Source: Lineus longissimus
Lineage: Eukaryota > Nemertea > Pilidiophora > Heteronemertea > Lineidae
Length of the DNA: 64,000 nucleotides
Direction of reading: 5' to 3'
Assembly (NCBI RefSeq): GCF_910592395.1
Contig: NC_088316.1
Coordinates: forward strand, 16,988,001 to 17,052,000
Positions 28,401 through 39,094 of the stretch are shown here, piece by piece. The first letter of the stretch is position 1; every line of letters begins with the position of its first letter. The notes beneath the pieces are model-generated. The model was given only the letters and a program-made list of their open reading frames with translations, made no database searches and was not told where the DNA came from. The translations under genes were made by a program, and so were the position numbers.

Positions 28401-31400
28401 TTTGCCTTTACTCGACATAACAAATGCTTCCAGAATGCACACCACGTTCAAAGGTTGACGGGAATTATCCACTGAACCTTGTAAACGACACACGATTGTC
28501 AAAGATCTTATTAAGGAATCTCCTTTGGTCATGTTATTTCAAGGTTTAAAACATTTCTTGTTGTAAGATGACACAAACATACTACATAGTAACATTCTAC
28601 CAGAGCTAGTTTTTCACATCAAGTTCTATCAGATAATTTGCCTTTGCTGTTCATAGTTCTCCGGAGTAACAACCACCAACGATGGACTTAAAGTTTTGGT
28701 ATTTTAGTATTCTTGCACTCGTGATCTACCCTAATTTAAGAATATTTTAAAGAAAATAATTTTAATTCAACTACAGTTTTAAACCTTGTAATGTACAATT
28801 ATTAGCTCACAGAGAAAAATGCATTCTTCGAAAAATAGTTTCTGCTCCTAGACACGAACACATTGCTAAATATTGAAAAGATTCGACCTCAAGTAGACAC
28901 TGTAGGTCTTATCGACTTTGATAACATCGTTTAATATTAATCACCGATTCAAAAGATATTGCATGACTTCACATTAGGGATTGGGGTTGCAGCTTGTCAT
29001 GGGTGGATTGGTCTCAGTACGATCATTAATAAATTCGTAGTTATTGTAATATTAGGAAGTCAATGTGATGAGCTGGACTGTTAGGCGCACGCAACCATCA
29101 ACGAGTGTACTGAGGGGTAGTCGATAGGTAACGAAATGTATTGAAGAGAATGCATTAACTTTGTTTGAATTTGGTCAAAATTCAACAAAAGTAAACCATT
29201 GTCCTCAAACACATTCGTAATTAGCAAGCCCATCACCTCAATGAGTAATCAGATGATCAATCAAAAAGGACGGCGAGTCCAAACATTAAATAATGGATGA
29301 CCATTCGTATATACTTGAGGCGACATGCTCGCATCAGTTTACCGGTTCTGAGAGGTTGTGACAATGTTTACTCAACACCATGACATTTGATCAATAACTC
29401 CTGCCTTAAATAAACTTCAGGATCGAATCTATCCAGGCCGGTTTGTATACAGGATGGTTTGGTTGATTCACTTTCCTTAATGACATGATTTGGCTGATAT
29501 ATAATATAATACTCTGAACACTGAGCTTGTCCGTAAAATTCAATTCAACACAAGAGCTGTGACCAACTAAACATCCATCTCCATGAAGAAGAATGTCATA
29601 AATTGACCTGGATACTCACTTCAGGTGGAAGCCAGAAAAAAACAAGCAACATACACTTGATACGATTTCAGACATGATACGTTTTCGATATACAGCAGTG
29701 AGGTTTTTTTGTTGAACAGCAGCTCCATTTCGCATTGCCTCTTCTGGTTAGTAACGTGTACAGTGTTGAAATACGGATGGCTATAGAATTTTTGTTATGC
29801 CTCCTCTACGTCAGTGCACCAGTTCCACGAAGTCATGACGACTGATGGAATGGAAGCCAAGTGGAAACCAACAGTAGACGATCTCCGAAAGTTTCTTTTC
29901 ATTTGTATCAAAGCAAGAAAAACGAAAAAAGAGTACCACAGAGACAAAAAAGCCAATACATACGTGTTGGTTCACTGGCCTAACAAGGTTAGAAAGAAGT
30001 TACAAAGACGTCAGAGCACTTTTTTAAGAGATGCCGGTCGAATAAGTTCTACTGTTACGACAAAAAGGCATTCAGGGGAAATAGGCTTCATCTCTTATCC
30101 CTGCTCAATCTATGATGTCCTAGATACCAATCGAATGATCAACGACAGAGACAAAAGCGCTTTTCCCGTTAAATTTCTTTGGTGTGAGTTTTCTCTGCCT
30201 TTTATTTCATTTCATTGCCTCCAGCGTTTAAACCACTTTTATCCTCAGACAATTCGTTACTTCCATTTCGCTGCACTAACGTTCAATTTTCCACTTTCTA
30301 GGCAAATTCAATATCGTATGGATTGACCTGCCGCCTGACGTGGCATCGTCCGTTATTAACACGTATGGCTGATTTACGTGTCATGATCTTGTCCATTTAA
30401 CGCCAGAGATCACTCCCATCCAGGCTATGATCTCGCGTTTTTCTCACCAGCGGCCTCAACCCCTGGTTAACTTGTATTCTGATATTGTTGAATTCAAACT
30501 TGTTAGCTCCACAAATACTTTTTACGTCTTAAGTATATATTTTGCTGACTTCTTCCTAATAACATTTGCCTTTTTTATCCTCTGCCATTTCATTGTAAGT
30601 CGGTAGTAGATGAATCACACAGAAACCACCAACTACATTGTAAACATACCAAGGAAGCGAGGTATTTAATAATATCCATCATAATCTCACAGTAATTGCT
30701 AAATTGACAGCTGGTCATCATCACATGTCGACTCATATCAATACATGTCGCTTGAGATACAAAGGAATAATAATTACTTTCCTGCTAAACAATCACCTCC
30801 CAATAATTAAAGGAGTACATGTACATACATTCGTCTCACTGCCAGACACAATGGTGTATGATAGCATTGGGTCCTAGAGATTAACCCAGTATGATTTGCA
30901 TATTTCTTGTTATCTCAGTCTGTTGAAAATTATATACATTGTATTAGATATTTTGAAGATTTTAGATATTTTAGATATTCACCTACCTAGATTATCAGAA
31001 CTTCCCAACAATGTAGACGCTGCCGTAAAGAAGTTCATTTTGCTGCCCAACTCTGTCAGTCCTCTGTCATGAGAGAGTTAAAGTAATAAGATGCTTTCAA
31101 TATGGCACGAGCTAGGTTCTCTTTGAGCAGACGATTACACCAAAGGCGCTTGGCCACCATGGTCAATAAAAAGCAATTTATCCCCTCCGGACTCCGGCTG
31201 TTCATACACATTTGCTATCATGTTTCCGCCATGACACATCTTGTCTGATCCTATCGTCTGCTGACATCTGATCTCTGTTTATCAATCGTTTCAGTGAGTG
31301 TAATTATTATTTCCTTTATCTCACCAAGAGCATACGACTTAAGCGGGATCTGAGTGGTCAACTTCCCTGTTTTTCAGGACCTCCTCTCGTAGTTGATGTG

Positions 31401-34400
31401 TGGATGAGCGTTAGAAGCATGGGACCTATATCTGACGTAGCTATGGTGAGTTCAGTTTAATATAACAAACTAATGAATTGGTTTCTATTCTATTTAGGCA
31501 AGTCAATGGGAGCGACGTGATCAGAGTGAAGCTTTTGGGTTCAGAGACAGTTAACCTGACTGATTTGCGAACATTTGTATGATATTGATTTAATCATAAA
31601 AAAGCGAGATTTGCTCATTCTTGCTTTAGAATGTTTTGAAAAGGAGTCATTTCGGTATCGAAAATAATCCAGTGTGAAAATATCTAAAAACGCCCCCTGT
31701 CAGGTTAACTGCACTCTCTGACCCGCACAAAAGTAGGTCATTGAGCTTGAGTCGCCCATATACTACTCGCAGCAAGATGTCAAGTTAACTAGCAGCTCAA
31801 TGTTTTACAGGTCCGCCGACAGAGGTTAGTGTGTGGATGAGTATCAGGAGTATGGGTCCTGTTTCTGAAATCGACATGGTGAGTCGTTTCCTTGGTACAC
31901 ATGCAGCCCAGTATCTATCTCTCTCGCTCCTTCTTGTAACCAAGGTTTGTAGAAGGAAATAGGAGACTTCTGACTACCGGTATAGGTTAAGATCTAGAGA
32001 CTCGGTCTATCTCTTTATATAACCTGTCAATGCATTCAAAAAGGAAAGTTGTATTTTAGGGTTGTTGGTTTTTTTTCTTTCTTGTGATTATTTGAAGTCA
32101 ATTAACGTATTATGGAAGCTTTGTCATAGTCCAAGGTCATAGTCCTATAATACTAGGGCCTATGTCAGCAACATTTTCTCCAATAGTCCTCGAATACAAA
32201 GCTGTTATCGTGTCAAGAACAACTTTGTATCGGGGGCAATTGGAAAAAGATCATAGAAACATTTTCAAACCTGGAAATTTAAACTTCTAAGTATATTCCT
32301 ATTTCTTTCCTTTCTTATTCTTCTTTCTCCTTGATTTAATCTATCGGGTGGTTGGTTCTCATTGTGTGTTTTATTAACATGTGCATAATATTTGCTTTTA
32401 CCAAGTTATATCAATTTCATTCAGAGCTGTTATCTGAATCCTTCATCTGTTCAAGCAATACCTACCAATTATTCCCTATGTCTATCCCTATTGCAAATCC
32501 CTATTATGATCATCCAAAACCTGGCTTATATCAAGTTTAGATTAATCCATACTTGCTTGTACCAACATACAACAGTGCTCTTTAACGTTCTGTTTGGATT
32601 ACACAACTAATGGCATGGGACTGCCTCCTCCAAAATTTTCATGTGTGGTTCTGAGAGTGCATTCCTTTATTAATATCATGAATTCATGCACCAACTTATG
32701 CTAATATTCATCTCAAAGGCTATCTTGAACCATATACAATTTATACCATTTTGCATAATTCATTCTAATTACACATAACATCACAGTTCCTGTCCTCACC
32801 TAATTTTCATTAAGGCAAACACAAAAAATTACCACTCTCATTTCACTTTCTGCTATTACTGAACGATTTCGAGTTCGATCCTAATTATTATTCTTATTGC
32901 ACAGTAAACTGTATGCACACATAAAACATGCCGTATTTCTTTTTTTTTAGATCTAAGACAAGATAATCATTTTCTATCCTAAAACCATGGTCCATATCAA
33001 ATGAAAACTGATTGTTTAATGGTGTATAATTAATATGTGCACTACTAAGCATTTCTTTGTTCATTATTGTGACTTCTCATTTTTACGGAATACAAGTCAA
33101 TTAATGATATTTCATTAATACGCGCAATACCACTGATCTTATTTCGTGGCCAAATGCTTTCAATTACCTGGGGAAATTGAGCCGATTGTACCAGGTCCAA
33201 TGCTTTGATTGGTATGGTCATCGTGTACCCAGGAATCCCTGGATTAACGATATTGCTACACTCAATTCAATCAACATAGTCATTCATCCACAAAGTAATC
33301 TAGGTAGTAGGCCAATAACCTGAGCAGTGTAATGAAAAATTCTTGTAACACTATTGAAATAATCTGAATGCCAATTTTTTCTCAATAAATGTACAAACGA
33401 TCCAATGCTTGATAGTCGTGATTATTATCATGATTATGACCTGCATTACCATTTTCACTATATCCTTACTGTCTTCTTTTTCAATTTTCTCTCATCTGAG
33501 CTAATGCTAGCTTTGGTAAGAGATGATGTGTCCATCTCAGTTTCTCCTACTATTCTACAAATGAGATGTTTCAGAATAATCAACAATAATTGGTAATATG
33601 TATAATAAAGACATATTATCTATTAACTAGTATCAAACAGGTTTATTAGATTTTTTATACACATCTTGGCATAAAGTTATTACTACACCCACGGTCCATT
33701 TGTAAACAGGATTGCTTCAAACCTCCTTTGCCTTCAACTAACCTGTCTTACATTCTTAAGTGACACTGACTAAAGCCTGTTATTCGGACTAAATCCTGTT
33801 ATCAAGTGTCCTAGGCTAGGACAGCTACCAGATCATTCAGCGAGAAAATAATCCAATCAACTCAAGTTTTGCAACGATAGTCGTTCTTTGATTGATAACT
33901 GTGGAAAGAAACATTGGACATTGGACAAAGAACCTTGGACGTCTTGATAAAATTTCGTATTCCCCGAACGCCTACTAGCTAATGCACAGATGCAGCGAAC
34001 CTGCAACTGACGAAATTCCTTTCCAACTCTTTAAGATTTGCCTTTACATAACAAATCAAATTATGTTCTTAAACGCCTTTACATTCAAGCCACCTCTTAA
34101 CGCGATACCCTCCCTCGCACTTTCGCTGCTATAAACCCATCTAATGAGACACTTATGGAGATAATCAAATTTCTGCGCGCAGGAAGCGACGATATATGGG
34201 GATGTTTGTGTCTGCTTGCGGCTGCTCCATGGACTATTTGTCCAGGCCACTTGAGCCTGGGCTAACGAACTTATTGCCATCGACGTGTTTATGTCGGAGT
34301 TGGATTCGACCTGTTCGACTGATTTGATTATTTATACAAAATGGGTTAGCAGTCTCTTGTGATATTGGCTTCTCGTGACTAGAATTTGACAAGTTTGGCT

Positions 34401-37400
34401 GTGAGTACGAGCACATATCTTCTCCTTTGAGGTGAACGTGGTAGATATTGATGTTTTACACTCCAGAAAAAAAGAATTTTAAGCTTTCTGAATAACATTT
34501 ACAGGTTTGGCTGCATAATCAAATAAGCACCCCATAGAGGTGTTTCGGTGAAATAAAAGAAATAAAGAATAAAGCGTAATTTCTAATCCAGATTTTCAAT
34601 TACCATACAGCATCTTCCAATTCGTTCTGCAGTCTGTGCTATTACCTATAATCCGTAACGTTTTAAGTTTTCAAAATAATTATATTTTACAATGAAAAGA
34701 AACTGCTTAAATTCGATACATTTTCTAATTGGCTGTTTCTCTGATGTCTTGTCAGTTTTATGATTACCATTTTATGGTTTCGTTGTTGGGTAACATGTTT
34801 TAATTGTTTGATTTTCCAGAATCGGAAATTGGGTGGGATCTTTTTTGAACAAACTTGATTGGCGCGACAAATCCTCAGTGCCGACCGGGCTCCCGAATCC
34901 TACATTAGCCTTCCTCATTCTTCTTTCCCTGTACTTTCAGATGTACTCGATGGACTGTTACTTCCGGCAGACATGGGTTGACTCGCGGCTTTCCTTCACT
35001 GGCAATATGGAGAAGCTTCAGCTGAACGTGGCCATGCTGAAGGAGATATGGAAGCCAGACACGTATGTCCTGAATGGGAAGGGCTCCTATCTTCATGTTA
35101 TCACAGGGCCAAATATATTGCTCAGAATCGATAAGCATGGAAGGATACTTTACTCCATGAGGTATGGGGGTTACTCTTTAAAGGGAGAAGGTGCGAAATG
35201 TTGGTTTTTCATTCTTAAAAGATCTCCAGCAGGGGAGTCACTTCAGGATGCTCAGAAAAAAATGATAATAAAGAGGACACGGTGTACTTTTACACCTACA
35301 TGTATATGCCTACCTAGAAAACACCAAATACATCAAGATTAACCTTGCAAGCACTGTTGAATATCCATATTTTGAATCGATCTGCATAAAGGCGCTACAG
35401 GCTGCGACAAAGGTAATACTTCTTCAAACAAACATATTGAAAGACACCTTAATTTTCAGATTGACAATCAAAGCTACATGTCCTATGCACTTAGAAAAGT
35501 TTCCGATGGATCTGCAATCATGTCCGCTCCAAGTAGGCAGTTGTAAGTAAATTTTACAATCTCACCGTAAGGTGGCTTTCTTCAGTAATTTCGGCTGGTC
35601 ACCGTCACCATGTTGGTTCTTGACACCTCCACTATGAAGCCGAGACGTCGGTCTTGGCTGCCATTGTATACAGCCACAACAGCTGATATTGGCATCGCCT
35701 TCGAAATTGACCACTGCCCAAGCCAGTCAGCCTCAGAAAAACTTGCTTTTTGTCAATGTAATCATCATTGGTGATTTCACGCCAAGGTTTCCTTGAGTAC
35801 GCGAGTTTTGGTGCCTACGTTTATATCTTACTTCTCTCAGATGGCTACACCCAAGAAGACATCCACTACCAATGGAAGAACGGGCCAGCGGATTCTATAG
35901 AGATGGCCGACGGAATGACTTTGTCACAGTTTGACTTGATGGGTCACCCAGCTCGGAATGGCACCTTTCTGCTTCAAGATGGTAACATGAATTCTGCTGT
36001 TTTATTATGATTTCGGTTTCGATTTCATGTAAGGGTTGGCCAGATTCGCTGTCGTCAATCGCTAAAGGTGTCTACTATCTCTCTATTCGCTCATGGGATT
36101 TCAGTACAGTAACCTATAGCAGCAGCTCTGTTGCAGACCAACGGATTAATGTCTCTCACATCCGACTAATTGGGTAACTTGGCAAAGTTGCCTTGGGTTG
36201 TGGTGAGGACTGCAGGTCTGCCATCTTGTCCAAATAATCGAAACCAACGCTTCTATTTCAAGGTAGTACGGACATTTCTCGGACGTTTCACCATGGTGAC
36301 AATATCAAATCTTTAGTCACCTTCCTGGCGAGTGTCCTACCTTATTGTTTATTACTTTTTTTGGAAAATTAAGTCAGTGCCGTGTCATTGTCGGCATCTC
36401 GAGTCGGTCATCCTTTAACCCCTCCTCAACTTTGTACCTTCAGCACAATATTCCACACTGATTGTCCATTTCGAACTGCAACGCCACATGGGTTACTTTG
36501 TTATCCAAGTCTACCTCCCGTGTAGCCTGCTAGTGGTACTGTCCTGGGTGGCTTTCTGGATCAACAGGGAAGCTACAGCAGATAGGATAGCACTTGGTAA
36601 GTATTTTTAAATGGATTCAAAGCCTTCTTATTGCCCATCCCACCGCAATCTCACCTCGCTGATAACGCTAGCTTTTTTTATTTTGATTTTTCGCGATGAA
36701 TGGTAAGAAGTCATCCAAATACGGCAGAAACTGTTTTTTAACATCATGAACGGGTTCATTATGTTGGTGCAAGAATGCCTCATCTCCTTGAAACTTCAAT
36801 AAAATGCCTTGGGTTGTAAAAAAATCGTTTATTTCCCAGCAAAGAATGTGTATGTGCATATTTCGATGTTCAGTCTTAGTGCGGCTAATGATTTAAAGCG
36901 TCAGCAATTAGTGGATGGAAAGTGATAGGAAATATGGTATTCTCAGCAAGAAATGCTGCAGGGTGTAAAAAATATAGATTGCGTTTAATAGTTATGCATG
37001 GAATTTTATTCGCCTGCTGCAAAATGATAAAAGGTTATGGATACATCATGCGTTTTATCTTCACGCGATAGCGATACATTACATTCCTCGAAAACTCTCA
37101 TATTATTCCAGGCATAACTACAGTACTGACAATGGCTTTCCTTGGTATAGACAACCGCACAAACCTGCCCAAGGTCTCCTACTCGACGGCCATCGACTGG
37201 TACCTTGCCACGTGCTTCGCCTTCGTCCTGGCCACAATAATCCAGTTCGCGGGCGTGCACTACTTCACCAAACACGGCAGTGGCGAGTTACACCTGATGC
37301 TCTTGGATGACGAAGAGGAAGAAGAAAGGAAGGTATAAACACGTCCTGTCTCACATGCATCTTTTGGTAACAATGCGACTGAGGAGGAACTACTTTAAGA

Positions 37401-37952
37401 ATGGCGACGTTTTTGCTTCGTCGACACAGGCCTACGCCATTTTTAGAGCTCGTTTACAACAGGAATGTCCTACTCTGAACTATCCTCATGGATCTTCGTG
37501 CTGTTGATGCAACTGTTTGCTCAATAAGAAGCAATTTAATTATACAAGTATTTGAATAGGTACAATTCCCATTGTAATCAAACATCTTTCTGTTTTTCAT
37601 TCCGCCATTTCATTTCGTCTTGTAGCAAGAAGCACGCAACTGCCACCCTGTGAGCTACTACAACAAGTACAGCGACAGAGATGGCGACCCAGCGAGCCGC
37701 GAAAAACTCAACGGCGACACCAACACGGGAATCGAATACGAAGCGAGCGAATGGATGATGAACGATAATTGCTGTATGAAGTTCTTCAACTGCCTGAGAG
37801 GCAGCGCCAAATACAGGGACATGAAGTCACGAACATCAAAACGTGGGGTGAATTCTGTCAGCAAAATTGATAGAATAGCCCGGGTTCTGTTTCCTGGATC
37901 GTTTCTGTTTTTCAATATCTGCTATTGGACGGTTTATCTGAGGATTTTATGA
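4396..37952 (+). CDS. GABA-A receptor family subunit, GRD/alpha-like (10 coding exons, one duplicated)
   Basis: Pentameric ligand-gated ion channel subunit of the plasma membrane; the family binds GABA at extracellular subunit interfaces and opens a central pore. Coding exons are 4396-4471, 11600-11738, 26169-26275, 31811-31878 (or 31378-31445), 34941-35161, 35460-35542, 35841-35981, 36444-36596, 37112-37332 and 37626-37952. They total 1536 bp, or 511 residues plus TGA, and all phases agree. Seen in the protein: signal peptide, N-terminal domain with [14 protein letters not shown], Cys-loop C211-C225 (13 residues between), M1 about 295-316, M2 326-347, M3 357-381, a short acidic M3-M4 loop, and M4 about 491-509. 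The 221-, 83- and 153-bp exons match sizes conserved in vertebrate GABA-A genes. [10 protein letters not shown] after M3 and ATADR before M2 recall insect GRD. Sequons at N78 and N86. The Asp at -1' suggests cation permeability (inference). Sure of family; less sure of the exact subclass. Confidence 0.93.
4472..11599 (+). other. Intron 1 of the GABA receptor gene (7.1 kb)
   Basis: No coding exon was recognised here. Notable contents are an inverted ATTGGTCA/TGACCAAT pair near 5790-5850 and a three-copy degenerate repeat at 10003-10735 with a tRNA-type B box. The many short open frames have no family resemblance or splice context. Confidence 0.5.
10003..10735 (+). repeat. Three diverged copies of a 140-160-bp repeat with a tRNA-type B box
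   Basis: Copies lie at about 10003-10140, 10407-10560 and 10597-10735. Shared blocks are GGACACTG, CCCA(A/G)AGAAATCAT, ATATTGAT and GCGATGAC(G/A)GAT. In the middle copy the minus strand reads GGTTCGATTCC at 10425-10435, an exact match to the RNA polymerase III B-box consensus. A diverged tRNA-derived SINE is a reasonable reading, but no complete tRNA fold or clear A box is present. Confidence 0.6.
11600..11738 (+). CDS. GABA receptor exon 2: variable N-terminal region
   Basis: The 139-bp exon follows an acceptor ending gagcag and ends at CGCAG|gtacgc. It is more GC-rich than its surroundings and reads [15 protein letters not shown] onwards, a hydrophilic stretch ending in SPLQGR (residues 26-71). 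It has no family motif, which is normal for this poorly conserved region. The main evidence is phase: it takes one base from exon 1 and hands two bases to exon 3, the only combination that joins the flanking exons. The pyrimidine tract is weak (ttttgagcag), so some doubt remains. Confidence 0.65.
11739..26168 (+). other. Intron 2 of the GABA receptor gene (14.4 kb)
   Basis: No exon or RNA gene was recognised. It contains several TACATGTA palindromes (for example near 13249, 20437, 21086, 23243 and 23629) and an open frame on the minus strand at 17857-18348 with a B-box-like motif. The rest looks like unique AT-rich intronic sequence. Confidence 0.5.
26169..26275 (+). CDS. GABA receptor exon 3: start of the ligand-binding domain
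   Basis: The 107-bp exon follows tttctatttcgcag and ends GGGG|gtaggt. It encodes [18 protein letters not shown] then [16 protein letters not shown] (residues 73-107). The DRLL-GYDxxLRP motif is diagnostic of GABA-A type subunits, where it forms the N-terminal helix and first strand. It carries two N-glycosylation sequons, N78 (NVT) and N86 (NIT). Confidence 0.93.
26276..31377 (+). other. Intron 3 of the GABA receptor gene (5.1 kb)
   Basis: It holds a diverged direct duplication at about 27580-28110 and a 170-codon open frame at 29814-30326 that resembles no family I know. No further exon could be supported. Confidence 0.5.
27580..28110 (+). repeat. Diverged direct duplication of about 260 bp
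   Basis: Copies at about 27580-27815 and 27836-28110. Shared blocks are CATCCCCGAGAACC(C/T)AGCT, GTTACCAATTAG, GGTTGTTCAGATTTT and GTTTCTTCAAT(T/A)GCTC. It lies in intron 3 of the GABA receptor gene. Confidence 0.8.
31378..31445 (+). CDS. GABA receptor exon 4, version a (mutually exclusive)
   Basis: The 68-bp exon follows ctgtttttcag and ends GCTATG|gtgagt. It encodes [16 protein letters not shown] then PISDVAM. It is a paralogue of the exon at 31811-31878, with the same length and phases and 15 of 23 residues identical. Using both in one mRNA shifts the frame of the second and reaches a TGA after nine codons, so only one can be included. Residues specific to this version are L, V and D in the first half and D, V, A before the final Met. 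Confidence 0.88.
31811..31878 (+). CDS. GABA receptor exon 4, version b (mutually exclusive)
   Basis: The 68-bp exon follows gttttacag and ends GACATG|gtgagt. It encodes [16 protein letters not shown] then PVSEIDM (residues 108-130). The T-E-V and V-S-E pattern is nearer the family consensus than version a, so this is treated as the reference form. It covers the beta1-beta2 region and corresponds to exon 3 of Drosophila Rdl, which also has two alternative versions. Confidence 0.92.
31879..34940 (+). other. Intron 4 of the GABA receptor gene (3.1 kb)
   Basis: AT-rich, ordinary intronic sequence. I looked for a further copy of the 68-bp or 221-bp exon and saw none. A pyrimidine-rich acceptor (ctgtactttcag) closes it. 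Confidence 0.5.
34941..35161 (+). CDS. GABA receptor exon 5: loops D, A and E (221 bp)
   Basis: Exactly the conserved 221-bp exon of GABA-A genes. It encodes [17 protein letters not shown] (loop D, with the Phe and Arg that line the complementary GABA-binding face), then [13 protein letters not shown] (loop A), and ends [15 protein letters not shown] (residues 131-204). Loop A has Asn where vertebrate alpha subunits have the benzodiazepine-site His, so that site is not expected. Confidence 0.95.
35460..35542 (+). CDS. GABA receptor exon 6: Cys-loop (83 bp)
   Basis: Exactly the conserved 83-bp Cys-loop exon, from ttttcag|A to AGTT|gtaagt. It encodes [19 protein letters not shown] followed by [10 protein letters not shown]211 and C225 are separated by 13 residues and enclose the invariant FPMD, the signature of the superfamily. 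PLQVGSYGYT across the junction with exon 7 is loop B and resembles alpha/GRD subunits more than beta. Confidence 0.96.
35841..35981 (+). CDS. GABA receptor exon 7: loop F region (141 bp)
   Basis: Follows acttctctcag and ends CAAGATG|gtaaca. It encodes [15 protein letters not shown] onwards with LSQFDLMGH, both typical of the strand before loop C. A sequon NGT lies near the end. The length is close to the 138-144 bp of the equivalent vertebrate exon. Confidence 0.95.
36444..36596 (+). CDS. GABA receptor exon 8: loop C end, M1 and selectivity filter (153 bp)
   Basis: Exactly the conserved 153-bp exon. It encodes [17 protein letters not shown], helix M1 and the M1-M2 linker [15 protein letters not shown]. 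The linker gives Ala at -2', Asp325 at -1', Arg326 at 0' and Ala328 at 2'. Chloride-conducting relatives have Ala at -1'. Ala at 2' is the dieldrin/picrotoxin-sensitivity position in Rdl. Confidence 0.96.
37112..37332 (+). CDS. GABA receptor exon 9: M2, M3 and acidic loop start
   Basis: Encodes [20 protein letters not shown] (M2, with 6' Thr and gate 9' Leu335), [16 protein letters not shown] (start of M3) and [15 protein letters not shown]. It ends in a DDEEEEER cluster at the start of the intracellular loop. The usual T-T at 12'-13' is replaced by A-F. Donor AAG|gtataa. Confidence 0.95.
37626..37952 (+). CDS. GABA receptor exon 10: M3-M4 loop, M4 and stop
   Basis: Follows cgtcttgtag. The loop contains a Cys-rich [12 protein letters not shown] segment, possibly palmitoylated (inference). 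[16 protein letters not shown] leads into M4, which ends [11 protein letters not shown] with TGA at 37950. The NSVSKIDR motif before M4 is highly characteristic of the GABA-A/glycine family. The loop is short for the family. Confidence 0.95.
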   Translation, partial: QEARNCHPVSYYNKYSDRDGDPASREKLNGDTNTGIEYEASEWMMNDNCCMKFFNCLRGSAKYRDMKSRTSKRGVNSVSKIDRIARVLFPGSFLFFNICYWTVYLRIL

Positions 37953-39006
37953 CGACGATGTACGGAAGGCCTGGATTGTCCAAAGTTACCTTTAGAAATG
38001 TAGGATAGTCTGTTAACTTTTCAGCAATCTGGTGAAAATGAAAACATGGCGTGAACGTATGTCAAAGTAGTGTCATGTTCTCTCTCAGAACAATACTGAA
38101 ATTGAAATTTTAATTCTATCCAAAAAGAAGCTCTAGTTATCGAAGTAGCGGGTATGGCTGTAGAATCGGTCCATTTGAAAATTCACTATCACCGGCTTAC
38201 GTTCTATTGTATATACTATATCGATTACGAGTGCATGGTGGCAGTCGAAAATGATACATGCTTTTCACTTTGAACTGCATATATTTGTCTTATATTATGA
38301 CCTGTTCCTCGATGCATGTATCAAAATGACTATGTACAGTGCATTCTTGATCATCGTATTATTTTCGATTTAGGTGTATTTCTTTTGAGCGCATTATCAG
38401 GTTTCGATAAGATGTTCTAATCTTCAGTGTTGTGATTTGGTCATCTCAGTGGGCCATTCTAAAGGACCACATTGGTTTCTTTTGTAGATATGCATGTGAC
38501 AAAAGGACAGAGTCCCAAGCATCAAGTGAGCCACGTTCCAAATCCAGTAACATACATACATGTACCTCAAGAAAACTCTGACGAAAAAAAAGCAAAGAAG
38601 CAAATACATGATTACCGAATTGTCCGTCGCCGGTCTTAAAAAGTGACCAATCTTCGTACTTTCCGAATTTTCATCCCAATATTTTCATAATCTTCATCTT
38701 TTCAGAGTTTTATCACATGAAAATCAAACACGGTGTTCTGTACTTAGAAGTGAGAGTTCCATTAAATATTCAGGTTTCTGTTGGAGACAGATTGGCGACT
38801 CTGTACAATTGGCGACGAGTTCCTGTAACATAAGAATGTACACAGGCGTATACCCTATGATTTTGTGGCGTTGCTGTAAATAGATGTACATTTACATGTA
38901 CTGTACCTCATGCATAGTTTACTTCATATATCATTGTGATCGCTGTGTAGGACATCGTTTGCTGCAGAAACGCGCTGTAAATACTTCATTACTTAATTAC
39001 TTATCA

Positions 39007-39012
39007 AATAAA
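39007..39012 (+). terminator. Poly-A signal (proximal), GABA receptor gene
   Basis: AATAAA about 1.05 kb after the stop codon. It may be an alternative to the signal at 39089. Confidence 0.45.
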
Positions 39013-39088
39013 CGTAGGCTCTACCACATTTTCGAGGGTAGCTGTATACATGTATGGTATTGTTACTGTAATTGTAACCAAAAGCCGC

Positions 39089-39094
39089 AATAAA
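39089..39094 (+). terminator. Poly-A signal (distal), GABA receptor gene
   Basis: AATAAA within CGCAATAAAAGT, followed within 40 bp by a T-rich stretch. A likely 3' end of the transcript. Confidence 0.5.

Larger units (their letters stand above)
37953..39094 (+). other. 3' UTR of the GABA receptor gene
   Basis: About 1.1 kb of non-coding sequence between the stop codon and two poly-A signals. It includes several TACATGTA palindromes. No other reading frame of interest is present. Confidence 0.6.

Noticed and set aside
34833-35342. Open frame of 169 codons containing a hydrophobic N-terminus before receptor exon 5
   Set aside because: The real exon is 34941-35161, bounded by consensus splice sites and the conserved 221-bp size. 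The upstream part is intron that happens to be open, although an alternative start cannot be fully excluded.
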